64,000 bases of DNA, taken from contig NZ_FOWC01000014.1 of assembly GCF_900115345.1 (NCBI RefSeq), positions 62,001-126,000 of the forward strand, read 5' to 3'. Within the stretch, counting starts at the first letter, position 1; each line of letters starts with the position of its first letter. The translations under genes were made by a program, and so were the position numbers. Origin of the DNA: Amycolatopsis rubida (GTDB lineage: Bacteria; Actinomycetota; Actinomycetes; Mycobacteriales; Pseudonocardiaceae). Of the stretch, positions 46,416-54,789 are shown one piece after another. Under the pieces are notes generated by a model, which was not told the DNA's origin, ran no database searches, and saw only the letters and a list, made by a program, of their open reading frames with translations.

Positions 46416-47654
46416 ATGGGAAAACTGACCCGCCGGGCCCGGGCCACGGCCGACTATCTCTTCTTCGTCGGAGCCGGGGAATGGCCGGTCGCCGTGTCCG
46501 CGCTCGGGGTCGTGCTCGGCGCGGTCACGATCCTGCCGAGCGCGTTCGGCGTCGCCGTGTCGGTTATCGCGCTCCTGCTCGGCCTGCTGACCCTCGTACG
46601 CGACATCCGCTTGCTGCGGAAACGGTGGGCCGGCTACGAGTTCACCGCGATCGTCGCGCCGTTCCCGATCGCCGACACCCCGCCGCCGCATGCCTATCCC
46701 GACGCGCAGTACCTGGCGGTTCCCTCCCGTGGCACCGCATTGGTCAGCGACGCCATCGACGCGTCGCTCACCGAAACCGCCTTCAGCGTCACCGTCGCCG
46801 AGGATCCCTACCGGCTGCCCGCGAAGCTGAAGGCCACCGCGCCGCACGTGCTGCCGTTGCGGGCTCGCGGCCGGTTGCTGTTCAACGGCCCGATCGTCGG
46901 CATGCGCGGCGAACCGCTGCCGGTCGCCGGAGCGCGTCCGGCGCCGATCGTCCTGCATCGCGCCCGGTTCTTCGACGCGATGTGCAGCAACGAACTGGCG
47001 TCCCTGCGCATCACGAACTCCGCCGACGGCCACGAGTACGACCTGCGCAACGAGGAGCTGACCGACTCCTCCGGTGCGCTGAGAACCCTCGCCGCGAGCA
47101 CGCTCGCCGATCTCGTCGGCGTCTCCACGATCGCGTTCACCTCGGACGGCCTGCTCGTCGTGGTCCGCCAGTCGGCCCGCAACTCGGCCAGCGGGCTGCT
47201 GCTCGCGCCGTCCGGAAGCGGCAGCCTGGAACCGCGGGATCTTCTTACCCCGCAGGGAGGAACCCGCCGGACCCTGCACACCGCGGTGTGCGCCGGAATG
47301 GAACGCGAACTGTGCGAAGAGGCGGCCGTCCGGCCCGACGAGATTTCCGGGACGCGGCTGACCGGCTTCGCCCGCTGGCTCGAACGCGGCGCGAAACCGG
47401 AGTTCTTCGGCGTGACCCGGCTGTCGGTCGACAGCACCGAACTGACCAGCCGCCGCACGAAGGGCGCGGAACGGCTTTACAGCTCCGGAGTCACCTTCCT
47501 GGAGATCGATCTGGCCGCGCTAGGCCAGGAACTGACCGACGGCGTACCGGTGGCCGAAGCGAACGCACTGCCGTCCCGGCTGCGCGACGACAGTTCCCTG
47601 CCGCTGCTGCTGTGCCTGCGCAGCGCGGCGCTGCGGTTCAGTACGCGTTCTTGA
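46416..47654 (+). CDS. Membrane-anchored protein with divergent Nudix-like domain
   Basis: About 412 residues from ATG 46416; GTG 46398 in frame is an alternative. Two adjacent membrane segments (about residues 25-65, SALGVVLGAVTILP and VSVIALLLGLLTLV) anchor a long cytoplasmic part. Near residue 295, LHTAVCAGMERELCEEAAV resembles a Nudix box (helix with RExxEE), preceded by TSDGLLVVVRQS as in Nudix strands. The glycine-rich start of the box is not canonical, so activity is uncertain. The last 17 bp overlap the convergent gene at 47638. Confidence 0.65.
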   Translation: MGKLTRRARATADYLFFVGAGEWPVAVSALGVVLGAVTILPSAFGVAVSVIALLLGLLTLVRDIRLLRKRWAGYEFTAIVAPFPIADTPPPHAYPDAQYLAVPSRGTALVSDAIDASLTETAFSVTVAEDPYRLPAKLKATAPHVLPLRARGRLLFNGPIVGMRGEPLPVAGARPAPIVLHRARFFDAMCSNELASLRITNSADGHEYDLRNEELTDSSGALRTLAASTLADLVGVSTIAFTSDGLLVVVRQSARNSASGLLLAPSGSGSLEPRDLLTPQGGTRRTLHTAVCAGMERELCEEAAVRPDEISGTRLTGFARWLERGAKPEFFGVTRLSVDSTELTSRRTKGAERLYSSGVTFLEIDLAALGQELTDGVPVAEANALPSRLRDDSSLPLLLCLRSAALRFSTRS

Positions 47655-48102
47655 TGACGAAGTAGGACCCGCGGATCGTCCCGGCGAGCTTCGACTTCTG
47701 GCGCGCGAACTTGAACTTCCCGTCGAGTTCCCCCGGGACGTCCATCCCGTCGGAAAGCTTGAACCCGACGGCCCGCTTGCCGCCCTCCGCAAGGGTGTAC
47801 ATGACGTTGACCGACAGGCCGCTCTCGTAGAACACGTAGGCGATCCGGATGCCCTCGACCTCGAACTCGGTCGCCTCAAGCGGCCGCGAGGAAATGACGA
47901 GATCGCGTTCTTCCCGGAGAATCCGGTGCACCCAGCCGACGATCTCCGGGACCTCGGCCGCGGGCTCGACGGTGAACACGTGGCCGTACTTGTTCTTGAA
48001 GTAGCGCGCCTCGTTCGCCCGCAGTCCGGCGAGCGCGTCCGCGACCGGGGAGGACTCCAGGCCGGCTGTCGACACGGCGGCGAAATCGACGGCATAGGAC
48101 AT
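47638..48102 (-). CDS. Protein of unknown function (154 residues)
   Basis: The gene starts at ATG 48102 (MSYAVDFAAVS). The sequence is soluble and mixed alpha/beta: RANEARYFKNKYGHVFTVEP, VGWVHRILREERDLVI, RIAYVFYESGLSVNVMYTL and a basic C-terminus (KFKFARQKSKLAGTIRGSYF). I recognise no family. It overlaps the Nudix-like gene tail-to-tail by 17 bp and diverges from the histidine kinase gene. Confidence 0.65.
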   Translation of the reverse strand: MSYAVDFAAVSTAGLESSPVADALAGLRANEARYFKNKYGHVFTVEPAAEVPEIVGWVHRILREERDLVISSRPLEATEFEVEGIRIAYVFYESGLSVNVMYTLAEGGKRAVGFKLSDGMDVPGELDGKFKFARQKSKLAGTIRGSYFVIKNAY

Positions 48103-48255
48103 GTTCCGCACTCCCGGGCTGGGTTTGATCGCGACGCTCGGCAGAATACCCGGGGAAAGCCCTTCGGCAACCGGAGCGCGGCACCGTCCGCCGAACCCCG
48201 ATTTCCCTCGAAGACGCCCAGTGGGGGAATTTCGCGCAGGGCTTACGGTGACGGG

Positions 48256-49350
48256 GTGCGCACCCACCTGATCGACCTGGCCGTGGCGCTCGCCGTGCTC
48301 GGCCTGACGCTGGCCGGCGACCTGCCGGACGCGGACCACCCGTGGTTCTGGCCGGCCGCCGTCGCGGTGATGTTCCTGGCGGTGTTGCTGCGCCGCCGGT
48401 TCCCGCTGCCCGCGATGCTGGTCTCGGTCGGCGTCGCGCTGGCCACGCCGCCGCTGTGGGGCACCTCCGTCACTCTTTACACGGTCGCTTCGCTGCGCGG
48501 GCTCCGCTGGCCGACCGCGGTCGCCGTGCTCGCGGAAACCGGGCTGGTGGTGTCGTTCTCCCGGCCGTCGCGCCTGCCGGACTGGAAGACGTTCGGGCTC
48601 GCCCTGGTCATGGAGGTCGTCGTCCCGGTGCTGGCCGGGCTCTGGATGCACCAGCGCGCGGCCTTGCTCGCGGCCCTGCGCGAGCGCGCGGAGCAGGCCG
48701 AACGCGAGCGCGACCTGCTCGGCGAGCGGGCCGTGACGGCCGAGCGGCGGCGGATCGCGCGCGAGATGCACGACGTGGTCGCGCACCGGGTCAGCATCGT
48801 CGCGCTGCAGGCGGGCGCGCTTTCCGTGCGGGCCAAGGACGACGAGACCGCGCAGCTCGCCGAGGTGATCCGCGAATCGGGTTCCGCCGCGCTCGACGAA
48901 TTGCGCGGCATCCTGAAGGTGCTCCGCGACGACGGCCCGGAGCCGCGTTCGCTGCCGGATCCGACGCTGGGCGGGGTCCGCCAGCTCGCCGACGACCTCG
49001 CCGCCGCCGGTGCGCGGGTGCGCGCCAGCCTGCCGGAACCGATGCCGGACGTGCCCGATCCGATCGGGCGCGCGGCGTACCGGATCGTGCAGGAAGCGCT
49101 CACGAACGCGGCGAAACACGCGCCGGGGACGGCAATCGAGGTGCGCCTGTCCGCTTCCGACGACGACCTGGTGGTCGAGGTGGCCAACCCGCTCGCCGAT
49201 TCGTCCGGGCTGCCCGGCGCGGGCTACGGCGTGATCGGCATGCGCGAGCGCGTCACGCTGACCGGCGGAACGCTCCGCGCCGGTCCGGGCGGCGCGGGCA
49301 GTTACCGGGTGCGGGCCGCGTTCCCGTTGCGAGCGGAGGAATCGTGCTGA
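48256..49350 (+). CDS. NarL-type sensor histidine kinase
   Basis: Protein of 364 residues from GTG 48256. Four to five membrane helices occupy the first 135 residues, then a coiled-coil-like linker (LRERAEQAERERDLLGERAV), the HisKA_3 phosphoacceptor RRIAREMHDVVAHRVSI (about residue 175) and an HATPase domain with YRIVQEALTNAAKHA (N-box) and GYGVIGMRERV (G-box). No extracellular sensor domain is seen, so it probably senses membrane state. The stop overlaps the response-regulator start by 7 bp. Confidence 0.93.
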   Translation: MRTHLIDLAVALAVLGLTLAGDLPDADHPWFWPAAVAVMFLAVLLRRRFPLPAMLVSVGVALATPPLWGTSVTLYTVASLRGLRWPTAVAVLAETGLVVSFSRPSRLPDWKTFGLALVMEVVVPVLAGLWMHQRAALLAALRERAEQAERERDLLGERAVTAERRRIAREMHDVVAHRVSIVALQAGALSVRAKDDETAQLAEVIRESGSAALDELRGILKVLRDDGPEPRSLPDPTLGGVRQLADDLAAAGARVRASLPEPMPDVPDPIGRAAYRIVQEALTNAAKHAPGTAIEVRLSASDDDLVVEVANPLADSSGLPGAGYGVIGMRERVTLTGGTLRAGPGGAGSYRVRAAFPLRAEESC

Positions 49351-49985
49351 AAATCCTGCTGATCGACGACGAGGTGCTCGTGCGCAGCGGCATCCGGATG
49401 ATCCTGGAGTCCGATCCGGGGATCGAGGTGGTCGCGGAAGCGGGCGACGGCCGCGAAGCGCTCGCGCTCGTCCGCGAGCACCGTCCCGACCTGGTGCTCA
49501 CCGACGTGCAGATGCCCGAGGTCGACGGCCTGGAGGTGACCCGGCTGGTGACCGCCGAACCGGACGCGCCCGCAGTCGTCGTGCTGACGACGTTCGACCT
49601 GGACGAGTACGTGCACGAGGCGCTTCGCCGCGGTGCCACGGGTTTCCTGCTGAAAGACACCCCGCCGCGCGAGCTGGTCACAGCGATGCACGTGGTGGGC
49701 AGCGGCGAGGCGATGCTGTCGCCGTCCATCACCCGGCGGCTGCTGACGCACTTCGCCACCGCCGCCACGCCGACGCCCGCCCGCGCCCGGCTCGAACCGC
49801 TGACGCCGCGCGAACGCGAGGTCGCGGTGGCCGTCGCACAGGGTTCGAGCAACGCCGAGATCGCCCGCGGGCTCGGCCTCAGCGAGGCGACCGTGAAGGT
49901 CCACTTGGGACGGATCATGGCCAAGACCGAGGCCGCGAACCGCACACAGGTCGCGATTCTGGTGCACGACGCCGGGCTCGCCTGA
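49344..49985 (+). CDS. NarL/LuxR-type response regulator
   Basis: Protein of 213 residues from GTG 49344 (GAGGAATC upstream). The receiver has the acidic pair IDDE at the start, phosphoacceptor aspartate in LVLTDVQMP (about residue 54) and LLKDTPP with the conserved lysine. The LuxR helix-turn-helix is LTPREREVAVAVAQG and NAEIARGLGLSEATVKVHLG. Cognate partner of the overlapping kinase gene; the regulon is unknown. Similar pairs often control adjacent ABC exporters, but none adjoins. Confidence 0.95.
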   Translation: MLKILLIDDEVLVRSGIRMILESDPGIEVVAEAGDGREALALVREHRPDLVLTDVQMPEVDGLEVTRLVTAEPDAPAVVVLTTFDLDEYVHEALRRGATGFLLKDTPPRELVTAMHVVGSGEAMLSPSITRRLLTHFATAATPTPARARLEPLTPREREVAVAVAQGSSNAEIARGLGLSEATVKVHLGRIMAKTEAANRTQVAILVHDAGLA

Positions 49986-50059
49986 ATCGTCGTCCCGCGC
50001 CGGGTGCCCCGGGTTCTGTGCTCGACGCCGGATCGAGGGCCACTTCCGGAGGGAACCCC

Positions 50060-50152
50060 ATGCCGCCGCCGAAACCGGCCGGCCCGAGCTGCTCGCCCGG
50101 GCAGCACGCGGTGTGCACCGGCTTTCCCGCCACCGGCCGGGTCGTGCACTGA
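50060..50152 (+). CDS. Candidate 30-residue small protein between response regulator and cobQ
   Basis: ATG 50060 is preceded by GGAGGG at five bases, and the frame runs 30 codons to TGA 50150-50152. The peptide is Pro/Gly-rich with two cysteines and two histidines (PSCSPGQHAVCTGF). It fills a 171-bp convergent gap. No family is recognised; the ribosome site is the main support. Confidence 0.35.
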   Translation: MPPPKPAGPSCSPGQHAVCTGFPATGRVVH

Positions 50153-50156
50153 CCGG

Positions 50157-51635
50157 TCAGGGCGCGCCCGGCGGCACGAACGGCAATCCTCCCGGCGCAC
50201 CCGCCTCCGCGAGCGCCATCAGCATCCCGGTGTCCACTTCGGACTGGATCGCGTCGGCCAGCCGGTCCAGCATGTCCTCGCGCAGGTCCGCGAACCCCGG
50301 CGCACCCTCGGCCGCCTGCCATTCGATGCCCGCCTGCGCCGCCGCTTCGGCAAGCCAAGCACGCCGGAACCCGTCGTTTTCCATGGCGCCGTGCCACGTC
50401 GTGCCCCAGACCGGACCGACGCGGTAACCGTCCAAAAACGACTCCGCGTCCGCCGGGCCTGCGCTGCCGTGGTGGATCTCGTACGCGTCCACGCGATGCC
50501 CGCGCCATTCGCCGGCCGGACGGCCGAGCACCTTCTCCGCCGAGAACGTCACGCGCGTCGGCAAGAGCCCAAGTCCTTCTACCAGACCAGCCCCGGATTC
50601 GACATCGTCCTCAATGGACTCCGCGAGCATCTGGTACCCGCCGCAAATCCCCAGCACCGGACGCCCGGCCGCGGCCCGCGCCGTCACCGCGTCCGCCAAA
50701 CCCCTGCCGCGCAACCACTTCAGATCGTCCACAGTGGCCCTCGAACCCGGCAGCACGACCAGATCCGCCGCGGCGACGGTATCCGGATCGGCAGTCAGGC
50801 TCACCGTCACACCGGGCTCCGCCGCGAGTGCGTCCACGTCGGTGGCGTTGGACACCCGCGGGAACCGCACGACCGCGACGCGCAACCCGCGTTGAGCGGC
50901 CTCGTGCCGCCATCCGGCCGCGGCGAGGGCGTCCTCGGAGTCGATCCACACGCGGTCCAGCCACGGCAGCACGCCGAGCACCGGCCGTCCGGTGACCTTC
51001 TCCAGACTGTTCAGACCAGGCCGCAGCAACCCGGCGTCGCCGCGGAATTTGTTCACCAGCCAGCCCGCGACCAGCGCCTGGTCCTCGGCCGACAGCAACG
51101 CGAGCGTGCCGAACATCGCCGCCAGCACCCCGCCGCGGTCGATGTCGCCGACGACCAGCACCGGCAGCGAAAACCGCCGGGCCAGACCCATGTTGACGTA
51201 GTCGCCGGAACGCAGGTTGATCTCCGCCGGACTGCCCGCGCCCTCGCAGACGACCAGGTCGCACCGTTGCCGCAGTTCGGCAAACGCGCTGAAGGCGATC
51301 TCGGCGAGCCCAGCCCGTCCGGTGGCGTACTCCCCGGCTTCGAGGGTGCCGTACGGCTTGCCGAGCGCGACGACGTGACTGCGCCGGTCGCTGCCCGGCT
51401 TGAGCAGCACCGGATTCATCGCCGCTTCCGGCTCCACCCGCGCGGCCCGCGCCTGCAGCCACTGCGCGCGGCCGATCTCCGCACCGTCCGCGCAGACCAT
51501 CGAGTTGTTCGACATGTTCTGCGCCTTGAACGGGGCGACCCGCACTCCGCGCCGCGCGAACCAGCGGCAGATTCCGGCGGTGACCAGGCTTTTCCCGGCG
51601 TCGGAGGTGGTCCCGGCGATCAGCAGCCCGCTCAT
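50157..51635 (-). CDS. cobQ: Cobyric acid synthase
   Basis: Protein of 492 residues. The N-terminal ATP-dependent domain has GTTSDAGKSLVTAGICRWFARR, PFKAQNMSNNS and CEGAGSPAEINL. The C-terminal class I glutaminase carries the nucleophile in GRPVLGICGGYQML (about residue 335) and the histidine region AYEIHHG. It amidates side chains b, d, e and g of adenosylcobyrinic acid diamide with glutamine. ATG 51635 overlaps the cobD stop (ATGA), so the unit cobD-cobQ is coupled. Confidence 0.97.
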   Translation of the reverse strand: MSGLLIAGTTSDAGKSLVTAGICRWFARRGVRVAPFKAQNMSNNSMVCADGAEIGRAQWLQARAARVEPEAAMNPVLLKPGSDRRSHVVALGKPYGTLEAGEYATGRAGLAEIAFSAFAELRQRCDLVVCEGAGSPAEINLRSGDYVNMGLARRFSLPVLVVGDIDRGGVLAAMFGTLALLSAEDQALVAGWLVNKFRGDAGLLRPGLNSLEKVTGRPVLGVLPWLDRVWIDSEDALAAAGWRHEAAQRGLRVAVVRFPRVSNATDVDALAAEPGVTVSLTADPDTVAAADLVVLPGSRATVDDLKWLRGRGLADAVTARAAAGRPVLGICGGYQMLAESIEDDVESGAGLVEGLGLLPTRVTFSAEKVLGRPAGEWRGHRVDAYEIHHGSAGPADAESFLDGYRVGPVWGTTWHGAMENDGFRRAWLAEAAAQAGIEWQAAEGAPGFADLREDMLDRLADAIQSEVDTGMLMALAEAGAPGGLPFVPPGAP

Positions 51636-52636
51636 CCCGCCACCGTAATGCCCGCGGCGGCCGGTCCGGCGGGCCGCCCCGCGCTCCGCGGCCCGCCGGA
51701 CCGGGCCACCGCGATCCCCGCCGCGACCGCCAGCGCCGCCGCCCCGACCAGCCGCGACAACCGCACCGCCCGGCGCAGATCGCTCGCCCCCGGCGGACGT
51801 CCGTCACCCAGCGTGCTCCGCCGCTCGGCCTCGCCGTGATACGTATTCGTGCCGCCGAGCCGGATGTCCAGCGCCCCGGCGAAAGCAGCCTCGACCTGTC
51901 CCGCGTTCGGGCTCGGATGCGCACTCCCGTCGCGTCGCCAAGCCCGCCAGGCCGACCGGGCGTGTCCGCCGGCGAGCGGCGCGGTCACCGTCGTCAGCAC
52001 CGCGCCGACGCGCGCCGGCACCAGATTGGCCCAGTCGTCGGTGCGCGCGGCGAACCAGCCGAAGTCGCGGTGCCGTGCCGAGCGGTAGCCGACCATCGCG
52101 TCGAGGGTGTTCACCGCGCGGTATCCGAGCAGCCCCGGCACGCCCGCGACCGCGCCCCACAGGAGCGGCGCGACGACCGCGTCGGAGGTGTTCTCGGCGA
52201 TCGATTCGGTGGCCGCGCGGGTCAGCTCGGCCGCGTCGAGGCCGGTGGCGTCGCGTGCGCAGAGGTGGCTGAGCCGCTTCCGGGCGGCGGGCAATTCACC
52301 CGATTCGAGTAATCGCGCCATTTCGCGCCCCTCCGCGGCGAGCCCGCGACCGCCCAGGACGGCCCACGTCGCCGCGGCAGTCAGGACAAACTGGACACCT
52401 GGCCGGTTCCGGGCCGCTCTCTCAGCGAGGATTCCGAGCCCGGCCGCCGACCCCGCGCAGACCGCCGCGTACGCCGCCCCGCGCGGCTTGGAATCGGCCC
52501 ACCACCAGCGTTCCAGCTGGCCAGCGGCGGTGCCGAAGGCCGCGACCGGATGTCCCCGGCGCGGATCGCCGAACCAGGCGTCGGCGGCGTATCCGGCGAT
52601 CAGCCCGGCCGCGGTGACGGCTTGTCGGAGTGGCAC
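51632..52636 (-). CDS. cobD: Adenosylcobinamide-phosphate synthase CobD/CbiB
   Basis: Integral membrane protein of 334 residues; GTG 52636 is chosen (VPLRQAVTAAG). Family motifs are AGYAADAWFGDPRRGHPVAAFG, ATESIAENTSDAVVAPLLWG, GYRAVNTLDAMVGYRSARH, PARVGAVLT and PNAGQVEAAFAGAL. It joins aminopropanol (phosphate) to cobyric acid to form cobinamide. It is coupled to cobQ by a 4-bp overlap and is divergent from cobU with about 30 bp between starts, leaving no room for a riboswitch. Confidence 0.95.
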   Translation of the reverse strand: MPLRQAVTAAGLIAGYAADAWFGDPRRGHPVAAFGTAAGQLERWWWADSKPRGAAYAAVCAGSAAGLGILAERAARNRPGVQFVLTAAATWAVLGGRGLAAEGREMARLLESGELPAARKRLSHLCARDATGLDAAELTRAATESIAENTSDAVVAPLLWGAVAGVPGLLGYRAVNTLDAMVGYRSARHRDFGWFAARTDDWANLVPARVGAVLTTVTAPLAGGHARSAWRAWRRDGSAHPSPNAGQVEAAFAGALDIRLGGTNTYHGEAERRSTLGDGRPPGASDLRRAVRLSRLVGAAALAVAAGIAVARSGGPRSAGRPAGPAAAGITVAG

Positions 52637-52672
52637 GTGGCGAACCGTAGCGCTAGGGAGAGAATGCCGGGT

Positions 52673-53278
52673 ATGACCAAGCTGACGCACCGGCTCGCCG
52701 GGTCTCTCGAAACCCTGGCGCAGGCCCTCCGCCGGTACGGACGCGACGACGGCAAGGTGCTCGTTCTCGGCGGGGTTCGCTCGGGCAAGTCGAGGCACGC
52801 GGAGCGGCTCGTCGCGCACCACCCCCACCTCGTGTACGTCGCTCCCGGGCTGCCCCCCTCGGCCGACGACCCGGAATGGGCCGCCCGCGTCGAGGCGCAC
52901 CGGGCCCGCCGCCCGCACCACTGGACGACGGTCGAGACCACCGACCTGGCGACCGTGCTGCGCAACGCGACGAGCCCGCTGCTGATCGACTGTCTCGGGA
53001 CCTGGCTGTCGCGGGTCCTCGACGAGGTCGGCGCGTGGTCGGGCAAAACCGGCTGGGAGCGCAGACTGGACGACCGGCTGGAGGATTTCCTCGCCGCGTG
53101 GAGCCAGGCCCGAGTGCCGATCGTCGCGGTCAGCAACGAAGTCGGCAGCGGTGTGGTGCCCGCAACGGTGTCCGGGCGGCTGTTCCGTGATGTGCTGGGC
53201 GCACTCAACAACCGGGTGTCCGCCGACAGCGACCGGGTTTCGCTCATCGTCGCCGGGCGGGCGCTCGACCTTCCGTGA
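52673..53278 (+). CDS. cobU: Bifunctional adenosylcobinamide kinase/guanylyltransferase
   Basis: About 201 residues from ATG 52673; ATG 52664 in frame is an alternative. Walker A is VLGGVRSGKSRHAERL, with YVAPGL, HRARRPHHWTTVE, LIDCLGTWLSR and VSNEVGSGVVP, all standard. It phosphorylates adenosylcobinamide and then transfers GMP. The first 27 residues precede the usual family start and may be an extension or mis-assigned. Followed by cobT after ten bases. Confidence 0.95.
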   Translation: MTKLTHRLAGSLETLAQALRRYGRDDGKVLVLGGVRSGKSRHAERLVAHHPHLVYVAPGLPPSADDPEWAARVEAHRARRPHHWTTVETTDLATVLRNATSPLLIDCLGTWLSRVLDEVGAWSGKTGWERRLDDRLEDFLAAWSQARVPIVAVSNEVGSGVVPATVSGRLFRDVLGALNNRVSADSDRVSLIVAGRALDLP

Positions 53279-53288
53279 GGAGCCAGCC

Positions 53289-54302
53289 GTGCCGAGTTAC
53301 GCCATCCCCGTCCCGGACGCCGCCGCCCGCGCCGCCGCCTTGGAGCGGCTGGACGGCCTGGTCAAACCGGTCGGCTCGCTCGGCCGGCTGGAAGAACTCG
53401 CGGCCTGGCTGAGCGCCGCGCACGGGGTGGTCCCGCCGCGCCCGCTGGACGACGTCCGCGTGGTCGTCTTCGCCGGCGACCACGGGGTGTCGGCGCAGTC
53501 GGCGTATCCCCGCGAGGTCACGGCGGCGATGGTGCGCGTGTTCCTGGCCGGGCGAAGCGGGGTAACGGTCCTCGCGGCACAGGTCGGGGCTTCTGTGCGG
53601 GTAGCCGACATCGCCGTCGACTGGGACGCCGCGGACGTTCCCGCCGAAGTCACCGCGCACAAGATCCGCCGCGGTTCGGGCGCCATCGACGTCGAGGACG
53701 CTTTGGCTCCCGGCGAGGCGCTCGCGGCTTTTGAGGCGGGCCGTGCCATCGCCGCTTCGGAGTCCGCTGCGGACGTTCTCATCCCGGGCGACATGGGTAT
53801 CGGCAACACCACCGTTTGCGCCGCGGTCGTGGCTTCGGCCCTTGGCCTGCCCGCGGCGGAAGTCGTGGGCACCGGCACCGGGGTGTCCGGTGAGGCTTTG
53901 GAACGCAAGACCTCGGTGGTCGCCGCTGCTGTGTCGCGACGCCCCGTGACCGATCCCTTCGACCGCCTGACCGCCCTCGGCAGCGCCTGCCTCGCCGCGA
54001 CGGCCGGGTTCCTGGTGGAAGCGGCCGTCCGGGGCATCCCCGTGCTGCTGGACGGCATCTTCTCCGCGACGGCGGCGTTGGCGGCCCGGGACATCGCGCC
54101 GGGCGCGGAGCAGTGGTGGCTGGCTGGCCATCGTTCGACGGAGCCGGCGCAAGCGTTTGCGTTGAAGGCGCTGGGGTTGACGCCGATCCTGGACCTGGGT
54201 TTGCGGCTCGGCGAGGGCAGCGGCGCGGTGCAAGCGGTGCCGGCCCTGCGGGCGGCTCGTGCGGTGATCGCGGAGATGGGTTTGCTGGCGGACCTCGGGT
54301 GA
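53289..54302 (+). CDS. cobT: Nicotinate-nucleotide:dimethylbenzimidazole phosphoribosyltransferase
   Basis: Protein of 337 residues; GTG 53289 follows GAGGAG. Its motifs are KPVGSLGRLEELAAWL, VVVFAGDHGVSAQSAYP, PGDMGIGNTTVCAAV, GTGTGVSGEAL, and the catalytic glutamate in GLRLGEGSGAV near the C-terminus. It activates the lower ligand base as its alpha-ribotide for attachment by CobS. A 487-bp repeat-filled gap then separates it from cobS on the same strand. Confidence 0.97.
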   Translation: MPSYAIPVPDAAARAAALERLDGLVKPVGSLGRLEELAAWLSAAHGVVPPRPLDDVRVVVFAGDHGVSAQSAYPREVTAAMVRVFLAGRSGVTVLAAQVGASVRVADIAVDWDAADVPAEVTAHKIRRGSGAIDVEDALAPGEALAAFEAGRAIAASESAADVLIPGDMGIGNTTVCAAVVASALGLPAAEVVGTGTGVSGEALERKTSVVAAAVSRRPVTDPFDRLTALGSACLAATAGFLVEAAVRGIPVLLDGIFSATAALAARDIAPGAEQWWLAGHRSTEPAQAFALKALGLTPILDLGLRLGEGSGAVQAVPALRAARAVIAEMGLLADLG

Positions 54303-54482
54303 CCGGCGTGCAGGGTTCGCCCGGGGATCGGTTCGAGGCTTGGTCCCGCGAGGGCTCCGCGGTTCAGCACAGGGCTCGTTCCTCGGCTCGGCTCGAGGTG
54401 GGGTCCGGCGGCCAGCCCGAAACCCGGATCGTGGCCCGGCTCGGAGTTCGGTTCCGGGTGGGAGCCAACGACGTTCAGCCGG

Positions 54483-54715
54483 CGGCTCGATCGACGGCTC
54501 GATCGACAGCACCGCCGACGGCTCGGCCGACAGCTCAGCCGGCGGCTCGGTGGGCGGCTCAGCCGACAGCACGGCTGGCGGCTCAGCCGACAGCACGGCT
54601 GGCAGCACGGCCGGCGGCTCAGCCGACAGCACGGCCGACAGCTCAGCCGACAGCACGGCCGACAGCTCAGCCGACAGCACGGCCGACAGCTCAGCCGACA
54701 GCACGGTCGGCGGCA
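54483..54715. repeat. Degenerate 12/24-bp minisatellite between cobT and cobS
   Basis: Three near-identical 24-bp units GACAGCTCAGCCGACAGCAC(GGCC) start at 54637, 54661 and 54685, preceded by about 150 bp of degenerate 12-bp versions. In the cobS frame they encode tetrapeptides of the form S-A-D-S, S-A-D-T and G-S-A-D with no stop. In the other strand the frames are also open. The upstream 54303-54482 is GC-rich with no gene. Confidence 0.85.
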
Positions 54716-54744
54716 CGGCGCGCCGAGGACCGCCCCCATGCCAC

Positions 54745-54769
54745 GTTGGGTGCGCTAAACGCACCCAAC
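54745..54769. repeat. Hairpin upstream of cobS
   Basis: A perfect 10-bp stem GTTGGGTGCG/CGCACCCAAC with loop CTAAA lies 21 bp before the cobS start. It could be an interspersed palindrome, a terminator, or an RNA structure near the ribosome site. Confidence 0.65.
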
Positions 54770-54789
54770 ACCACGTCGGGGCGCAACCC

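Noticed and set aside
49986-50156. Cobalamin riboswitch next to cobQ
   Set aside because: The GC-rich segment has GGGAAAGCCGGTG on the minus strand but lies downstream of cobQ and lacks a proper B12 box; the position makes no sense for control.
54340-54789. CobS extended N-terminus through the repeat region
   Set aside because: The frame is open, but CobS family length and start fit 54790 and the extension is low-complexity; kept only as a question in the findings.
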